Origin: Bacteroidales bacterium
GTDB lineage: Bacteria > Bacteroidota > Bacteroidia > Bacteroidales > WCHB1-69
DNA: 7,827 nucleotides
Direction of reading: 5' to 3'
Assembly: GCA_012518765.1 (NCBI GenBank)
Contig: JAAYRN010000113.1
Location: 1 to 7,827, forward strand
In this document: piece after piece, positions 1 to 7,409 of the stretch
How the letters are laid out: each line of letters begins with the position of its first letter
Position numbering within the stretch: the stretch's first letter is position 1
Translations under genes and position numbers: made by a program
The notes under the pieces: model-generated
The model's input: only the letters and a program-made list of their open reading frames with translations
What the model was told of the DNA's origin: nothing
The model's database searches: none

Positions 1-230
1 CCCGATGATTCGGGACCAAAAATTTCGACCACTCTACCTTTAGGGAGTCCATTGACACCCAAAGCAATATCTAAACCTATGGAACCAGACGGTATGACCT
101 CCAATCCCTCAGATGGCTTGTCGCCCAGTTTCATAATGGCTCCTTTGCCATAAACCTTCTCTAAACGCTCTAAAGTTGCATTTAATACTTTTAATTTTTC
201 TGTATTTTCTGTATTATTTTCCTTTGCCAT
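1..230 (-). CDS. recA: Recombinase RecA, N-terminal fragment (cut by window edge)
   Basis: RecA forms ATP-dependent filaments on single-stranded DNA and carries out strand exchange in homologous recombination and DNA repair. Only the first 76 codons are present. After an acidic/polar N-terminal stretch comes the typical N-terminal helix (LNATLERLEKVYGKGAIMKLGD, about residues 16-37, read in two parts), then IPSGSIGLDIALGVNGLPKGR (about 46-66, likewise) and VVEIFGPESSG, the start of the Walker A loop, where the window ends. The ATG at 230 gives the usual RecA start (MAKEN...). The gene follows lepB in the same direction but is separated by 284 bp and has its own probable -7 element, so it is likely a separate transcription unit. 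Identity is secure; nothing can be said about the missing C-terminal three quarters. Confidence 0.96.
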   Translation of the reverse strand, partial: MAKENNTENTEKLKVLNATLERLEKVYGKGAIMKLGDKPSEGLEVIPSGSIGLDIALGVNGLPKGRVVEIFGPESS

Positions 231-514
231 AAATATTTATATTAATAAGGTTAACGCTATTTGTGCAACTACAAAAATACTAAATATTATAACACTTTTC
301 GAAAAACATAAGACTTTTATCCTACTTTTAATTTTTATGTAAATAAAGTGTAGCTCTGTAAATTGAAATATAAGGAGATAAATATCGTCGGATAGAAAAA
401 ATATAACGAATCTATATACAGCTTTTCTTTAATATTTTATATTTTACGAGATATACAACTAATAAAATTTAAACCCAGCATGAGTCGCAAACTGAAACAA
501 AAAAAACAATTATT
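231..514. other. A+T-rich intergenic region between lepB and recA
   Basis: This is the longest gap in the window. It holds a probable recA promoter near its recA end. I see no convincing ORF on either strand (the longest ATG-initiated reading I noticed on the minus strand is about 13 codons), no tRNA and no strong hairpin terminator after lepB, only an oligo-T tract on the minus strand just past the lepB stop. A short perfect palindrome (ttttcgaaaa, 296-305) lies just upstream of the promoter element; its significance is unknown. Confidence 0.6.
272..279 (-). promoter_or_regulatory. Probable recA promoter, Bacteroidetes -7 element
   Basis: On the minus strand the octamer reads TATTTTTG, a full match to the Bacteroidetes primary-sigma -7 consensus TAnnTTTG. 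It lies about 40 nt upstream of the recA ATG, so a transcript starting just after it would have a leader of roughly 35 nt. A -33 TTTG about 19-21 nt further upstream is not clear; the nearest is TTTCG around 300. The octamer can occur by chance in such A+T-rich DNA, so the call rests on its position. Confidence 0.5.
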
Positions 515-2197
515 TTACCTAATTTTTCGGAACATTCTATTCCAGCGAATTTTCCCTTCTCCCCATTTTTTAAACTTGTCAAGCGACAACCACACAAAGG
601 CGGTTTTTCCTACTACATGGTCTTCGGGAACAAATCCCCAATAGCGTGAGTCTGCCGAATTGTGTCTATTATCGCCCATAAGCCAGTAGTAATTCATTTT
701 AAAAGTATAGGTATCTGTTTCTTTTCCATTTAGATATATCTTTCCGTTTCGTTGTTCAAGTTGGTTGTTTTCGTATACGCTAATGATGCGTTCGTAGAGT
801 GTAGCGGTAGAATCGTTGAGTTGTATACTTACTCCAGCTTTGGGAATATAAATGGGTCCAAAATTGTCTTTATTCCATGGGAAACGAGGGTCGTGGGGCA
901 TAATATCGGGATCCCATTTTTCAGCGGAATCAATGATAGATTCTACGGAAGTTACGTTATAAAAACCTTTGATTTGAGCTAATTGGCTTTCGTACAAGCA
1001 AGCATAATCGACTCCTACTCCCGTATGAAAATCCTCTTCGTTTATATTTAATTTTTGACGTACCGATGGATTTAATCCTACGCCATTGTTATAAATTAAA
1101 TAACTGTATTGCAATCTATCAGGTGTTTGAAAAGGTTTATCGTTGATGTATAAAACCCTGTTTTTTATTTCAAGTTTATCTCCAGCTATTGCCACACAGC
1201 GTTTGATATAATTTTCGCGTTTATCAACGGGACGTGCCACCACTTTGTATTCCTGCCAAACCACATCTCGTCCTTTGCCCGGGTAATAGTTATTGCCGTA
1301 TTTTTGTATTAATTCATAGTATTGATGTAGGGTATTATCCGCCATATAATATTGTCCTGCATATTGTTCTGGATTTTGAAACACCCTTTCCATCGTACGA
1401 ACCACTCCGTAATAACTTTCGTTTTGCCGTTGCAATATAACTGTATCGCCATCGGGGTAATTAAATACGACTGCATCATTTCGTTTTACGGTTTTCCATC
1501 CGTAAAATCGGTAAAAAGGAAAATTTATCCATTCTACATAGGATTTAGTATATTTTGTCAATGGAAGTGTGTGATGTACAAAGGGAAAAGCAATAACGGT
1601 TTGGGGTAGTTTGGGACCGTAAGCCACCTTAGATACCGCCAAATAATCGCCCACCATCAAGGTTCCCTCCATGGATGAAGTGGGAATTTTATAAAGTTCA
1701 AATAAAAAAGCACGAATGATATAAGCCGCTATAACAGCATAAATAATAGCATCAATCCACTCTCTTGCTTTGGTTTTAACTATGGTTTGCTCTTTTTGAT
1801 TTTTCAAATATTCTGTTTTTACTACACCCATACGCACAGAGGGTAAATCTTCACGTTTGATGTATGTTTCTTTTTTAGAAAAACCCAAATAAGGCATGTA
1901 AATCCATGAAAAAAAGGTGGCTGGAATCAAAAGTTGATACGTTGTTTTTCCAAAGGCTCGCAAGGTTTTCCATATCATGAGTAAAAACATAAAAAAATTC
2001 AGGTACGGAATGGCTAAAAATACAAACCACCACATAGGACGTTGCAAAACTTTTAGCCAAATATATAAATTATAAATAGGTATAAATGCATACCAATTTT
2101 TATACCCTGCTTTTTGAAAAACACCGTATAAGCCTATAAATGTGCCTATAAAAAAAATAGATGTGTATATAATTAGAGTTGTTAATGATACATTCAT
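515..2197 (-). CDS. lepB: Signal peptidase I with N-terminal DUF5684-like membrane domain
   Basis: Signal peptidase I (family S26) cleaves signal peptides from proteins exported by Sec or Tat, on the outer face of the inner membrane. All catalytic boxes are visible in the 560 residues: box B PTSSMEGTLMVGD with nucleophile Ser175; box C around RNDAVVFNYP (239-248); box D YIKRCVAIAGD with general-base Lys332; box E GDNRHNSADSRYWGFVP (508-524). A hydrophobic helix at about 147-166 precedes the Ser, as expected for the membrane anchor. The protein is far longer than E. coli LepB (about 324 aa) for two reasons: residues 1-105 form an extra membrane domain resembling DUF5684 (KAGYKNWYAFIPIYNLY, then RPMWW), and long inserts lie between boxes C and D and between D and E. 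In box D the usual Pro before Gly-Asp is Ala338. It is the last gene of the par operon, 12 bp after dapB. Confidence 0.95.
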   Translation of the reverse strand: MNVSLTTLIIYTSIFFIGTFIGLYGVFQKAGYKNWYAFIPIYNLYIWLKVLQRPMWWFVFLAIPYLNFFMFLLMIWKTLRAFGKTTYQLLIPATFFSWIYMPYLGFSKKETYIKREDLPSVRMGVVKTEYLKNQKEQTIVKTKAREWIDAIIYAVIAAYIIRAFLFELYKIPTSSMEGTLMVGDYLAVSKVAYGPKLPQTVIAFPFVHHTLPLTKYTKSYVEWINFPFYRFYGWKTVKRNDAVVFNYPDGDTVILQRQNESYYGVVRTMERVFQNPEQYAGQYYMADNTLHQYYELIQKYGNNYYPGKGRDVVWQEYKVVARPVDKRENYIKRCVAIAGDKLEIKNRVLYINDKPFQTPDRLQYSYLIYNNGVGLNPSVRQKLNINEEDFHTGVGVDYACLYESQLAQIKGFYNVTSVESIIDSAEKWDPDIMPHDPRFPWNKDNFGPIYIPKAGVSIQLNDSTATLYERIISVYENNQLEQRNGKIYLNGKETDTYTFKMNYYWLMGDNRHNSADSRYWGFVPEDHVVGKTAFVWLSLDKFKKWGEGKIRWNRMFRKIR

Positions 2198-2209
2198 GAC
2201 TTTTATTTT

Positions 2210-2926
2210 TTATTTTTTCAACATATCTTTAAATTTAAACACTCCTTTTTTTCCTATCAACCATTCGGCAGCGGCAATGGCTCCTAAGGCATAGGATTTT
2301 CGGCTGAAAGAGGTGTGTTTGATTTCTATTTCGTCCATCAATGATGTATAGGTAACTGTGTGAGTTCCAATATTATCTTCCATACGCTGTGATGTAATAG
2401 AAAGTTCTGATTTGATGTCGTTTGTTTCATTTTTCCAAGTTTCCTTATGTGAAAGGTATTTGATAATACCGTTTGCCAATGTAATGGCAGTTCCACTTGG
2501 AGCATCTTTTTTGGTTATGTGGTGGGTTTCTTCTATGCTTACGTCGTATTCTTCGTGTCCGTTCATTAGTTGGGCTAATTGGCGATTTAGTTCAAAAAAC
2601 AGATTCACGCCAAGGCTAAAATTAGAACCGTAAAAAAGGGTTTGATTTTTATCTACGCATGCTTTTTTTATCTCCTCAAAACGATGATACCAACCTGTAG
2701 TTCCTACTATTATAGGAATATTATTCTCAAAACAACGGTATATATTATCCACTACTACTTCGGGAGTTGAAAAATCGATGGCTATATCGGCTTGTAAAAA
2801 TTGATCAAAGTGTTTATTCCAATCTTCTTCGTTGTCAATAAAAGCGACAATTTGATGTTTTTTTTCGTGGGCTATTAGTTCTACTTGCTCGCCCATTTTT
2901 CCGTATCCAAGCAAGGCTATTTTCAT
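2210..2926 (-). CDS. dapB: 4-hydroxy-tetrahydrodipicolinate reductase
   Basis: DapB reduces the product of DapA with NAD(P)H to tetrahydrodipicolinate in the cytoplasm, on the path to diaminopimelate (for peptidoglycan) and lysine. The N-terminal Rossmann fold begins with the dinucleotide motif GYGKMG (7-12). GTTGW (75-79) and GSNFSLGVN (100-108) are the usual nucleotide/substrate loops. The active-site signature EETHHITKKDAPSGTA (132-147) carries His135, His136 and Lys139, equivalent to E. coli His159, His160 and Lys163. The end (ALGAIAAAEWLIGKKGVFKF, 213-232) fits the family's final helix and strand. At 238 aa it is shorter than E. coli DapB (273 aa), a size usual in Bacteroidetes. It starts 6 bp after the DUF5683 gene stop and is followed by lepB after 12 bp, so it is almost certainly cotranscribed with both. 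dapA is not in view. Confidence 0.96.
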   Translation of the reverse strand: MKIALLGYGKMGEQVELIAHEKKHQIVAFIDNEEDWNKHFDQFLQADIAIDFSTPEVVVDNIYRCFENNIPIIVGTTGWYHRFEEIKKACVDKNQTLFYGSNFSLGVNLFFELNRQLAQLMNGHEEYDVSIEETHHITKKDAPSGTAITLANGIIKYLSHKETWKNETNDIKSELSITSQRMEDNIGTHTVTYTSLMDEIEIKHTSFSRKSYALGAIAAAEWLIGKKGVFKFKDMLKK

Positions 2927-2932
2927 AAGGTG

Positions 2933-3607
2933 TTAAAAATTAAAGTGTAAGGTTAATCCTATGTTGTTTGTAGAATAGGGATGATTGAGGGGTTGTATGA
3001 GTAGCGATAAATCGTCAGTAACATTAAATCCCGACAAATGGGCATCGACAGCGGCATCTACGATATTTAAAATATAAAAAACACTCAAGGCGATGATAGA
3101 CAGCTCCATATTTCTACGATTTGCATTTTCGTAGGCATATATATTTTCTGTGTTTATATCTATTAGATCAGGATTGGGTGTGTTGATTAAGTTTCCATTT
3201 ATCAGGTCATAAGTGGGATTGGATCTTAGGCGATATTCTGTTCGGTAAATCGCATATTCTTTGTGAAAATAATATACCAAAAATGCGGCAGAACCTAAGC
3301 CTGCGTAAACAATAGGTACTTTCCAGTATTTTTTATTGTAAATTTGTCCCAATCCGGGAACTGCCGCCGATAAACTACTGGCTATGGTTGGCGAAGGAGA
3401 CCATTGTTTTTTTTCGTTGGATTTTTTTTTAACTTGTACCGTATCTTTATCTACTTTGCTTGTATCGGCAATTAAAGTAGAAATATCTGTAACAAAAGTA
3501 TCTAAAGTAGAAAAACGGTTATTATCCGTACGTATGCTATCTTGTTGAGCTTGTATTTTTACAAAAAAAATCAACAACAGATATAATATGCTACTCTTTT
3601 TCCACAT
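2933..3607 (-). CDS. DUF5683-family membrane protein of unknown function
   Basis: I assign this 224-aa protein to DUF5683, a Bacteroidetes family without known function, from its sequence pattern and its place between parB and dapB. It begins with a signal peptide (charged MWKKS, hydrophobic core, probable cleavage after IQA at residue 20). A Thr/Ser/Lys-rich linker (about 21-70) follows. The conserved core starts at SAAVPGLGQIYNKKYWKVP (80-98), which recalls the PGxGQ-Y hairpin of TM2-domain proteins, and leads into a membrane helix at about 97-113. A second hydrophobic helix covers about 169-188 (IIALSVFYILNIVDAAVDAH). The protein ends in a short alternating stretch with terminal Phe (GLTLHFNF). 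Envelope location is inferred from these features. Gaps to parB and dapB are 6 bp each, implying coexpression. The linker is encoded partly by A9 and A8 runs in the message. No catalytic residues can be named. Confidence 0.78.
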   Translation of the reverse strand: MWKKSSILYLLLIFFVKIQAQQDSIRTDNNRFSTLDTFVTDISTLIADTSKVDKDTVQVKKKSNEKKQWSPSPTIASSLSAAVPGLGQIYNKKYWKVPIVYAGLGSAAFLVYYFHKEYAIYRTEYRLRSNPTYDLINGNLINTPNPDLIDINTENIYAYENANRRNMELSIIALSVFYILNIVDAAVDAHLSGFNVTDDLSLLIQPLNHPYSTNNIGLTLHFNF

Positions 3608-3613
3608 TCAGAT

Positions 3614-4510
3614 TTATTTATGAATCAATGATAAAATTCTATTGAGTTCTTCTTCCGACTTAAACTGTATTACCAAGTTTCCTTTGCCTTGGGAATTGCA
3701 CTTAATGTCTACTTTTGTTTGTAAGTTTGTAGAAAGCGATTGTTTCATTAACTGTAAATGCTTGGGTAAACCTATGCGTATGGTTTTTTTTGTTTTGTTT
3801 TGTTGCATTTTACGAAGCATGTCTTCTACCTGTCGAACTGATAATCTTTGACTTATGATTTTATCTAATAAATCAATTTGTACTTTTTCATCTTCGACTA
3901 CTACCAATGCGCGTGCGTGTCCGAGTGAAATTTCTGATTTACACAATGCTTTTTGAACTTCGGCAGTTAATTTCAACAATCTCAAATAATTAGTAACTAC
4001 TGAGCGGCTTTTCCCTACCCTATTGGCTAAATCTTCTTGCGTAATATTACATTCATCCGATAATCTTTGCAAGGAAAGTGCTATTTCGATTGGGTTTAAA
4101 TCTTCTCGTTGTATGTTTTCAATCAATGCCATTTCGATTAATTGAACATCGGTGGCTGTACGAATATAGGCGGGTATGGTTTTCAGTCCAGCCATTTGTG
4201 ATGCGCGTAAACGGCGTTCGCCCGATATGAGTTGATAGGTTTTATCATCTAATTTACGTACAGTTATGGGTTGTATAATTCCGTGTAATTTGATGGATTC
4301 CATGAGTTCTGTCAACGCTATTTCTTCAAACTCATTTCGGGGTTGAAAAGGATTAGCTTGAATAGAATCTACATCTATCATACTAAATTCTAAGGACTTA
4401 ATTCGACTTGGGGAGTTAACTCCTACTACCGATTCATCGGGTGGAATATTTCCAAGTAAAGCACTTAATCCTCTTCCTAATCCTTTTTGTGATGGTTTTC
4501 CTTCTGACAT
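3614..4510 (-). CDS. parB: Chromosome-partitioning protein ParB (Spo0J family)
   Basis: ParB binds parS sites, hydrolyses CTP, spreads along DNA as a sliding clamp, and works with ParA to move the replication-origin region. The 298 residues show the full chromosomal architecture. The N-terminal ParA-contact motif is KGLGRGLSALLG (9-20). The ParB/Srx CTP-binding domain has NPFQPR (53-58), GIIQPITVR (77-85), the Arg-rich SGERRLRAS (96-104) and ENIQREDLNPIE (131-142). A helix-turn-helix follows at about 155-181 (ITQEDLANRVGKSRS and beyond), then the conserved GHARAL (197-202), a Lys/Gln-rich linker and a C-terminal dimerisation domain (about 243-298). The ATG at 4510 places the LGRGL motif where the family has it. 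It lies 18 bp after parA. No parS consensus site is seen in the window, so the binding sites lie elsewhere. Confidence 0.97.
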   Translation of the reverse strand: MSEGKPSQKGLGRGLSALLGNIPPDESVVGVNSPSRIKSLEFSMIDVDSIQANPFQPRNEFEEIALTELMESIKLHGIIQPITVRKLDDKTYQLISGERRLRASQMAGLKTIPAYIRTATDVQLIEMALIENIQREDLNPIEIALSLQRLSDECNITQEDLANRVGKSRSVVTNYLRLLKLTAEVQKALCKSEISLGHARALVVVEDEKVQIDLLDKIISQRLSVRQVEDMLRKMQQNKTKKTIRIGLPKHLQLMKQSLSTNLQTKVDIKCNSQGKGNLVIQFKSEEELNRILSLIHK

Positions 4511-4528
4511 ATTGTTTTAATGAGCAAA

Positions 4529-5299
4529 TTATTTCATGTTATTTTTGACTAAAATTTCGCGTGCTAAATTCAAATAATTCAATGCACCTTTGGATGAAGC
4601 GTCATACATCAACACAGGTTTTTGATGACTTGGAGCTTCTCCTAATCTAACGTTACGGTATATTACTGTATTGAAAACCAATTTTTTAAAATGTGTACGT
4701 ACGTCTTGCAATACTTGATTGCTTAATCGTAGTCGATTATCGTACATGGTTAGTAATATACCTTCTATGTTAAGGTTTGTATTCAAATTAGTTTGTACTA
4801 TTTTTATGGTATTCAATAGTTTACCTAATCCTTCTAAGGCGAAATATTCGCATTGCACAGGAATTAATACGGTATCGGATGCGGTGAGTGCATTTACGGT
4901 AATTAATCCTAAGGAGGGGGCACAATCTATCAAAATAAATGTGTAATCGTCTTTTATTTTCTCTATTGCTTTTCGCATCATTTTTTCCCTGTCGGGTAGG
5001 TTTATCATTTCTAATTCAGCACCTACCAAATCTATGTTGGCGGGCAACAGGTAGAGATTGGGAACATTGGTTTCCGATATGGCTTGTTTAATATCCACAT
5101 CGCCTAACATTACTTCGTAAATACTGTGGTCAACTGTGCGTGGATCAACACCTAAACCTGAACTGGTGTTAGCTTGAGGATCAGCATCTATAAGCAATGT
5201 TTTATGTTCTAAAACAGCCAAGCTTGCCGCTAAATTAATCGCTGTAGTTGTTTTTCCTACTCCTCCTTTTTGATTTGCAATAGAAATTACTTTTCCCAT
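4529..5299 (-). CDS. parA: Chromosome-partitioning ATPase ParA (Soj)
   Basis: ParA is a deviant-Walker ATPase that dimerises with ATP on the nucleoid and is released by ParB, pulling ParB-parS complexes apart. The 256 residues carry the deviant Walker A KGGVGKTT (11-18) with signature Lys11 and Lys16, the Walker A' segment LLIDADPQANTSSGLG (35-50) and Walker B FILIDCAPSLG (121-131). The fold continues to the end (NALTASDTVLIPVQCEYFAL, 136-155; RLGEAPSHQKP, 218-228). There is no N-terminal DNA-binding extension of the plasmid P1 type; the length fits the chromosomal Soj group. It is the first gene of the par-dapB-lepB block, with a consensus-like promoter 24-31 bp upstream of its ATG. No Shine-Dalgarno sequence precedes the start, as is normal in Bacteroidetes. 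The parA-parB pair next to core genes supports a chromosomal locus. Confidence 0.97.
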   Translation of the reverse strand: MGKVISIANQKGGVGKTTTAINLAASLAVLEHKTLLIDADPQANTSSGLGVDPRTVDHSIYEVMLGDVDIKQAISETNVPNLYLLPANIDLVGAELEMINLPDREKMMRKAIEKIKDDYTFILIDCAPSLGLITVNALTASDTVLIPVQCEYFALEGLGKLLNTIKIVQTNLNTNLNIEGILLTMYDNRLRLSNQVLQDVRTHFKKLVFNTVIYRNVRLGEAPSHQKPVLMYDASSKGALNYLNLAREILVKNNMK

Positions 5300-5322
5300 C
5301 TTTTGATTTTTAAATTAATATG

Positions 5323-5330
5323 CAAAGATA
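5323..5330 (-). promoter_or_regulatory. Probable promoter of the parA-parB-DUF5683-dapB-lepB operon
   Basis: On the minus strand the sequence reads TATCTTTG (followed by CA), an exact match to the Bacteroidetes -7 consensus TAnnTTTG. It lies 24-31 bp before the parA ATG and would give a short A+T-rich leader. A -33 TTTG at the usual distance is not evident; that region is an A-rich run. No comparable element is needed between the following genes, whose gaps are 6-18 bp, so this promoter probably drives the five-gene block. No terminator hairpin separates it from hutU, so read-through from hutU may add to expression. Confidence 0.62.
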
Positions 5331-5390
5331 GTTTTTTTTATATTATATTTTCTTTTTCTGACTTTTAATTTTTCAACAACACCCATTTTT

Positions 5391-7382
5391 TTAAAATAAT
5401 TGACCGATGATGTTGTCATCTACCAACTGTGGCAACGTTACTTTTAACGATGGATTGTTTTCCATGGCTCGTTTGATTGCAAAAATAGCCCCTTCATTTC
5501 TTGCCCAAGAACGACGAGATATTCCATTATTTACATCCCAGTACAACATCATTTCTAATTTTTTATAGGTTTCTTCTTCTCCGTCCAACACCATTCCAAA
5601 TCCTCCGTTGATTACTTCGCCCCAACCTACTCCTCCTCCGTTGTGAATACTTACCCAAGTTGCACCTCTGAACGAATCTCCTATTACATTGTGTATCGCC
5701 ATGTCAGCTGTAAATGCTGAACCATCATATATATTCGATGTTTCTCTGAAAGGAGAATCAGTACCCGATACATCGTGATGGTCTCTTCCTAATACTACGG
5801 GTGCTGACACTATTCCTTTTTCAATTGCTTTGTTAAATGCACGAGCTATTTTGATGCGACTTTCTGCATCGGCATATAAAATTCTTGCTTTAGAACCTAC
5901 TACCAAATTGTTTTCTTTAGCTCCTTGTATCCATAAAATATTGTCATACATTTGCTGTTTGATTTCAGCTGGTGCCGATTCGGCTATTTGTGTCAAGATA
6001 TCAGTGGCTATTTTATCGGTAGTATCTAAATCTTCTTGTTTGGCTGATGTACATACCCAACGGAAGGGACCAAATCCATAATCGAAGCACATAGGTCCCA
6101 TAATATCTTGCACATAGGAAGGATATTTAAAGTCTCCTTCTGAATTTAGCACCTCGGCTCCGGCTCTACTTGATTCAAGTAAAAAAGCATTTCCATAATC
6201 AAAGAAATACATTCCCTTGTCAGCGAGTTTATTAATGGCTGCCACATGACGGCGTAAACTTTCTTGTACTTTGATTTTAAATAATTCGGGATTTTCAGCC
6301 ATCATACGATTGGATTCCTCCAAACTCAAACCTGCGGGATAATAGCCTCCTGCCCAAGGATTGTGTAAAGATGTTTGGTCTGAACCTAAATCAACTTTCA
6401 CGTTTTTCTCTGCCAAGTACTCCCATAAATCAACTATATTACCCTGATATGCAAACGAACGAGCTATTTTTTGATTTCGAGCTTCTGTTACTTTTTGTAA
6501 TAATATGTCTAAGTTATCGTATACTTCATCTACCCATTGTTGTTGGTAGCGTTTTTGCGTAGCTTCCGAATTTATTTCGGCTGTAATAGATACTACTCCT
6601 GCTATATTTCCTGCTTTGGGTTGTGCCCCAGACATACCTCCTAATCCGGCTGTTACAAATAACTTACCTGCTGTATCGCCTCCTATTTTCCGAGAAGCAT
6701 TTAAAACGGTAATGGTTGTTCCGTGCACGATTCCTTGAGGTCCTATGTACATGTAAGAGCCTGCTGTCATTTGTCCGTATTGAGTAACTCCTATCGCATT
6801 GTATTTTTCCCAATCGTCTGGTTTTGAGTAGTTGGGAATCATCATACCGTTAGTAACTACTACGCGAGGAGCTGTATAATGCGATGGAAACAATCCCATA
6901 GGATGCCCGCTATACATTACCAGTGTTTGTTCGTCTGTCATAGTGGCTAAGTATTGCATTGTGAGACAATATTGAGCCCAGTTTTGAAAAACAGCACCAT
7001 TGCCTCCGTAGGTAATTAATTCGTGAGGATGTTGTGCTACTTTTTTATCTAAATTATTTTGAATCATGTGCATAATAGCTGCTGCTTGCTTACTTTGAGC
7101 AGGATATTCGTCTATGGGACGGGCATACATTTCATAGGTAGGCATGAATCTGTACATGTATATTCTTCCGTAAGTTTCTAATTCATGTGCAAATTCTTTG
7201 GCTAATATTTTATGATGTTTAGGTTCAAAATAACGTAAGGCATTTCGAAGGGCTAATTGTTTTTCTTTTTGCGTTAAAATATCTTTTCGTTTTGGGGCGT
7301 GGCTTACACTCGTATCATACTGATACGGAGCAGGTAATTCTGTGGGTATTCCTTTTAAAATTTCTTCTTGAAAGCTTGTCAT
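5391..7382 (-). CDS. hutU: Urocanate hydratase (urocanase), long form
   Basis: Urocanase converts urocanate and water to imidazolone propionate, the second step of histidine degradation, using tightly bound NAD+ as an electrophile. Numbered from the ATG at 7382 (663 aa), the protein shows TYGGNG (124-129), the NAD-region motifs QYGQMTAGS (201-209) and GLGGMSGAQP (246-255), GGYYPAG (345-351), GFGPFRWVCTS (436-446), RDHHD (533-537) and the Gly-rich HNGGGVGWGE (580-589). It is about 100 residues longer than the Pseudomonas enzyme (about 557 aa) and, from memory of the families, its GFGPFRW segment resembles the long form found in animals and some bacteria. An in-frame TTG at 7388 would add two residues; I prefer the ATG because it needs no rare start codon. 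No hutH, hutI, hutG or hutF is in the window, so the rest of the pathway must lie elsewhere. It starts only about 28 bp past the groL terminator. Confidence 0.95.
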   Translation of the reverse strand: MTSFQEEILKGIPTELPAPYQYDTSVSHAPKRKDILTQKEKQLALRNALRYFEPKHHKILAKEFAHELETYGRIYMYRFMPTYEMYARPIDEYPAQSKQAAAIMHMIQNNLDKKVAQHPHELITYGGNGAVFQNWAQYCLTMQYLATMTDEQTLVMYSGHPMGLFPSHYTAPRVVVTNGMMIPNYSKPDDWEKYNAIGVTQYGQMTAGSYMYIGPQGIVHGTTITVLNASRKIGGDTAGKLFVTAGLGGMSGAQPKAGNIAGVVSITAEINSEATQKRYQQQWVDEVYDNLDILLQKVTEARNQKIARSFAYQGNIVDLWEYLAEKNVKVDLGSDQTSLHNPWAGGYYPAGLSLEESNRMMAENPELFKIKVQESLRRHVAAINKLADKGMYFFDYGNAFLLESSRAGAEVLNSEGDFKYPSYVQDIMGPMCFDYGFGPFRWVCTSAKQEDLDTTDKIATDILTQIAESAPAEIKQQMYDNILWIQGAKENNLVVGSKARILYADAESRIKIARAFNKAIEKGIVSAPVVLGRDHHDVSGTDSPFRETSNIYDGSAFTADMAIHNVIGDSFRGATWVSIHNGGGVGWGEVINGGFGMVLDGEEETYKKLEMMLYWDVNNGISRRSWARNEGAIFAIKRAMENNPSLKVTLPQLVDDNIIGQLF

Positions 7383-7409
7383 TGTCAAATATTTTTATGT
7401 AATTGTTAT

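Noticed and set aside
351..425. Inverted AGCT-TGTA segments in the recA leader region
   Set aside because: The arms are short, need a bulge and are separated by about 60 bp, so a chance match is more likely than a structure.
752..1609. Plus-strand open frames opposite lepB, and similar ones opposite dapB, parB, parA and hutU
   Set aside because: They lie antisense to well-identified genes, show no recognisable motif, and have low-complexity or Cys/Leu-rich translations typical of shadow frames.
2440..2456. TTATGTGAAAGG resembling the other half of a parS site inside dapB
   Set aside because: Only about 9 of 16 positions fit the consensus, and the central CACGTG is missing.
6396..6410. TTTCACGT resembling one half of a parS site inside hutU
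   Set aside because: The second half does not match the palindrome TGTTTCACGTGAAACA. A half-site inside a coding gene is expected by chance, so it is not called parS.
7383..7388. TTG at 7388 as start of hutU
   Set aside because: It adds only two residues before an in-frame ATG at 7382. TTG starts are rare and nothing upstream favours it.
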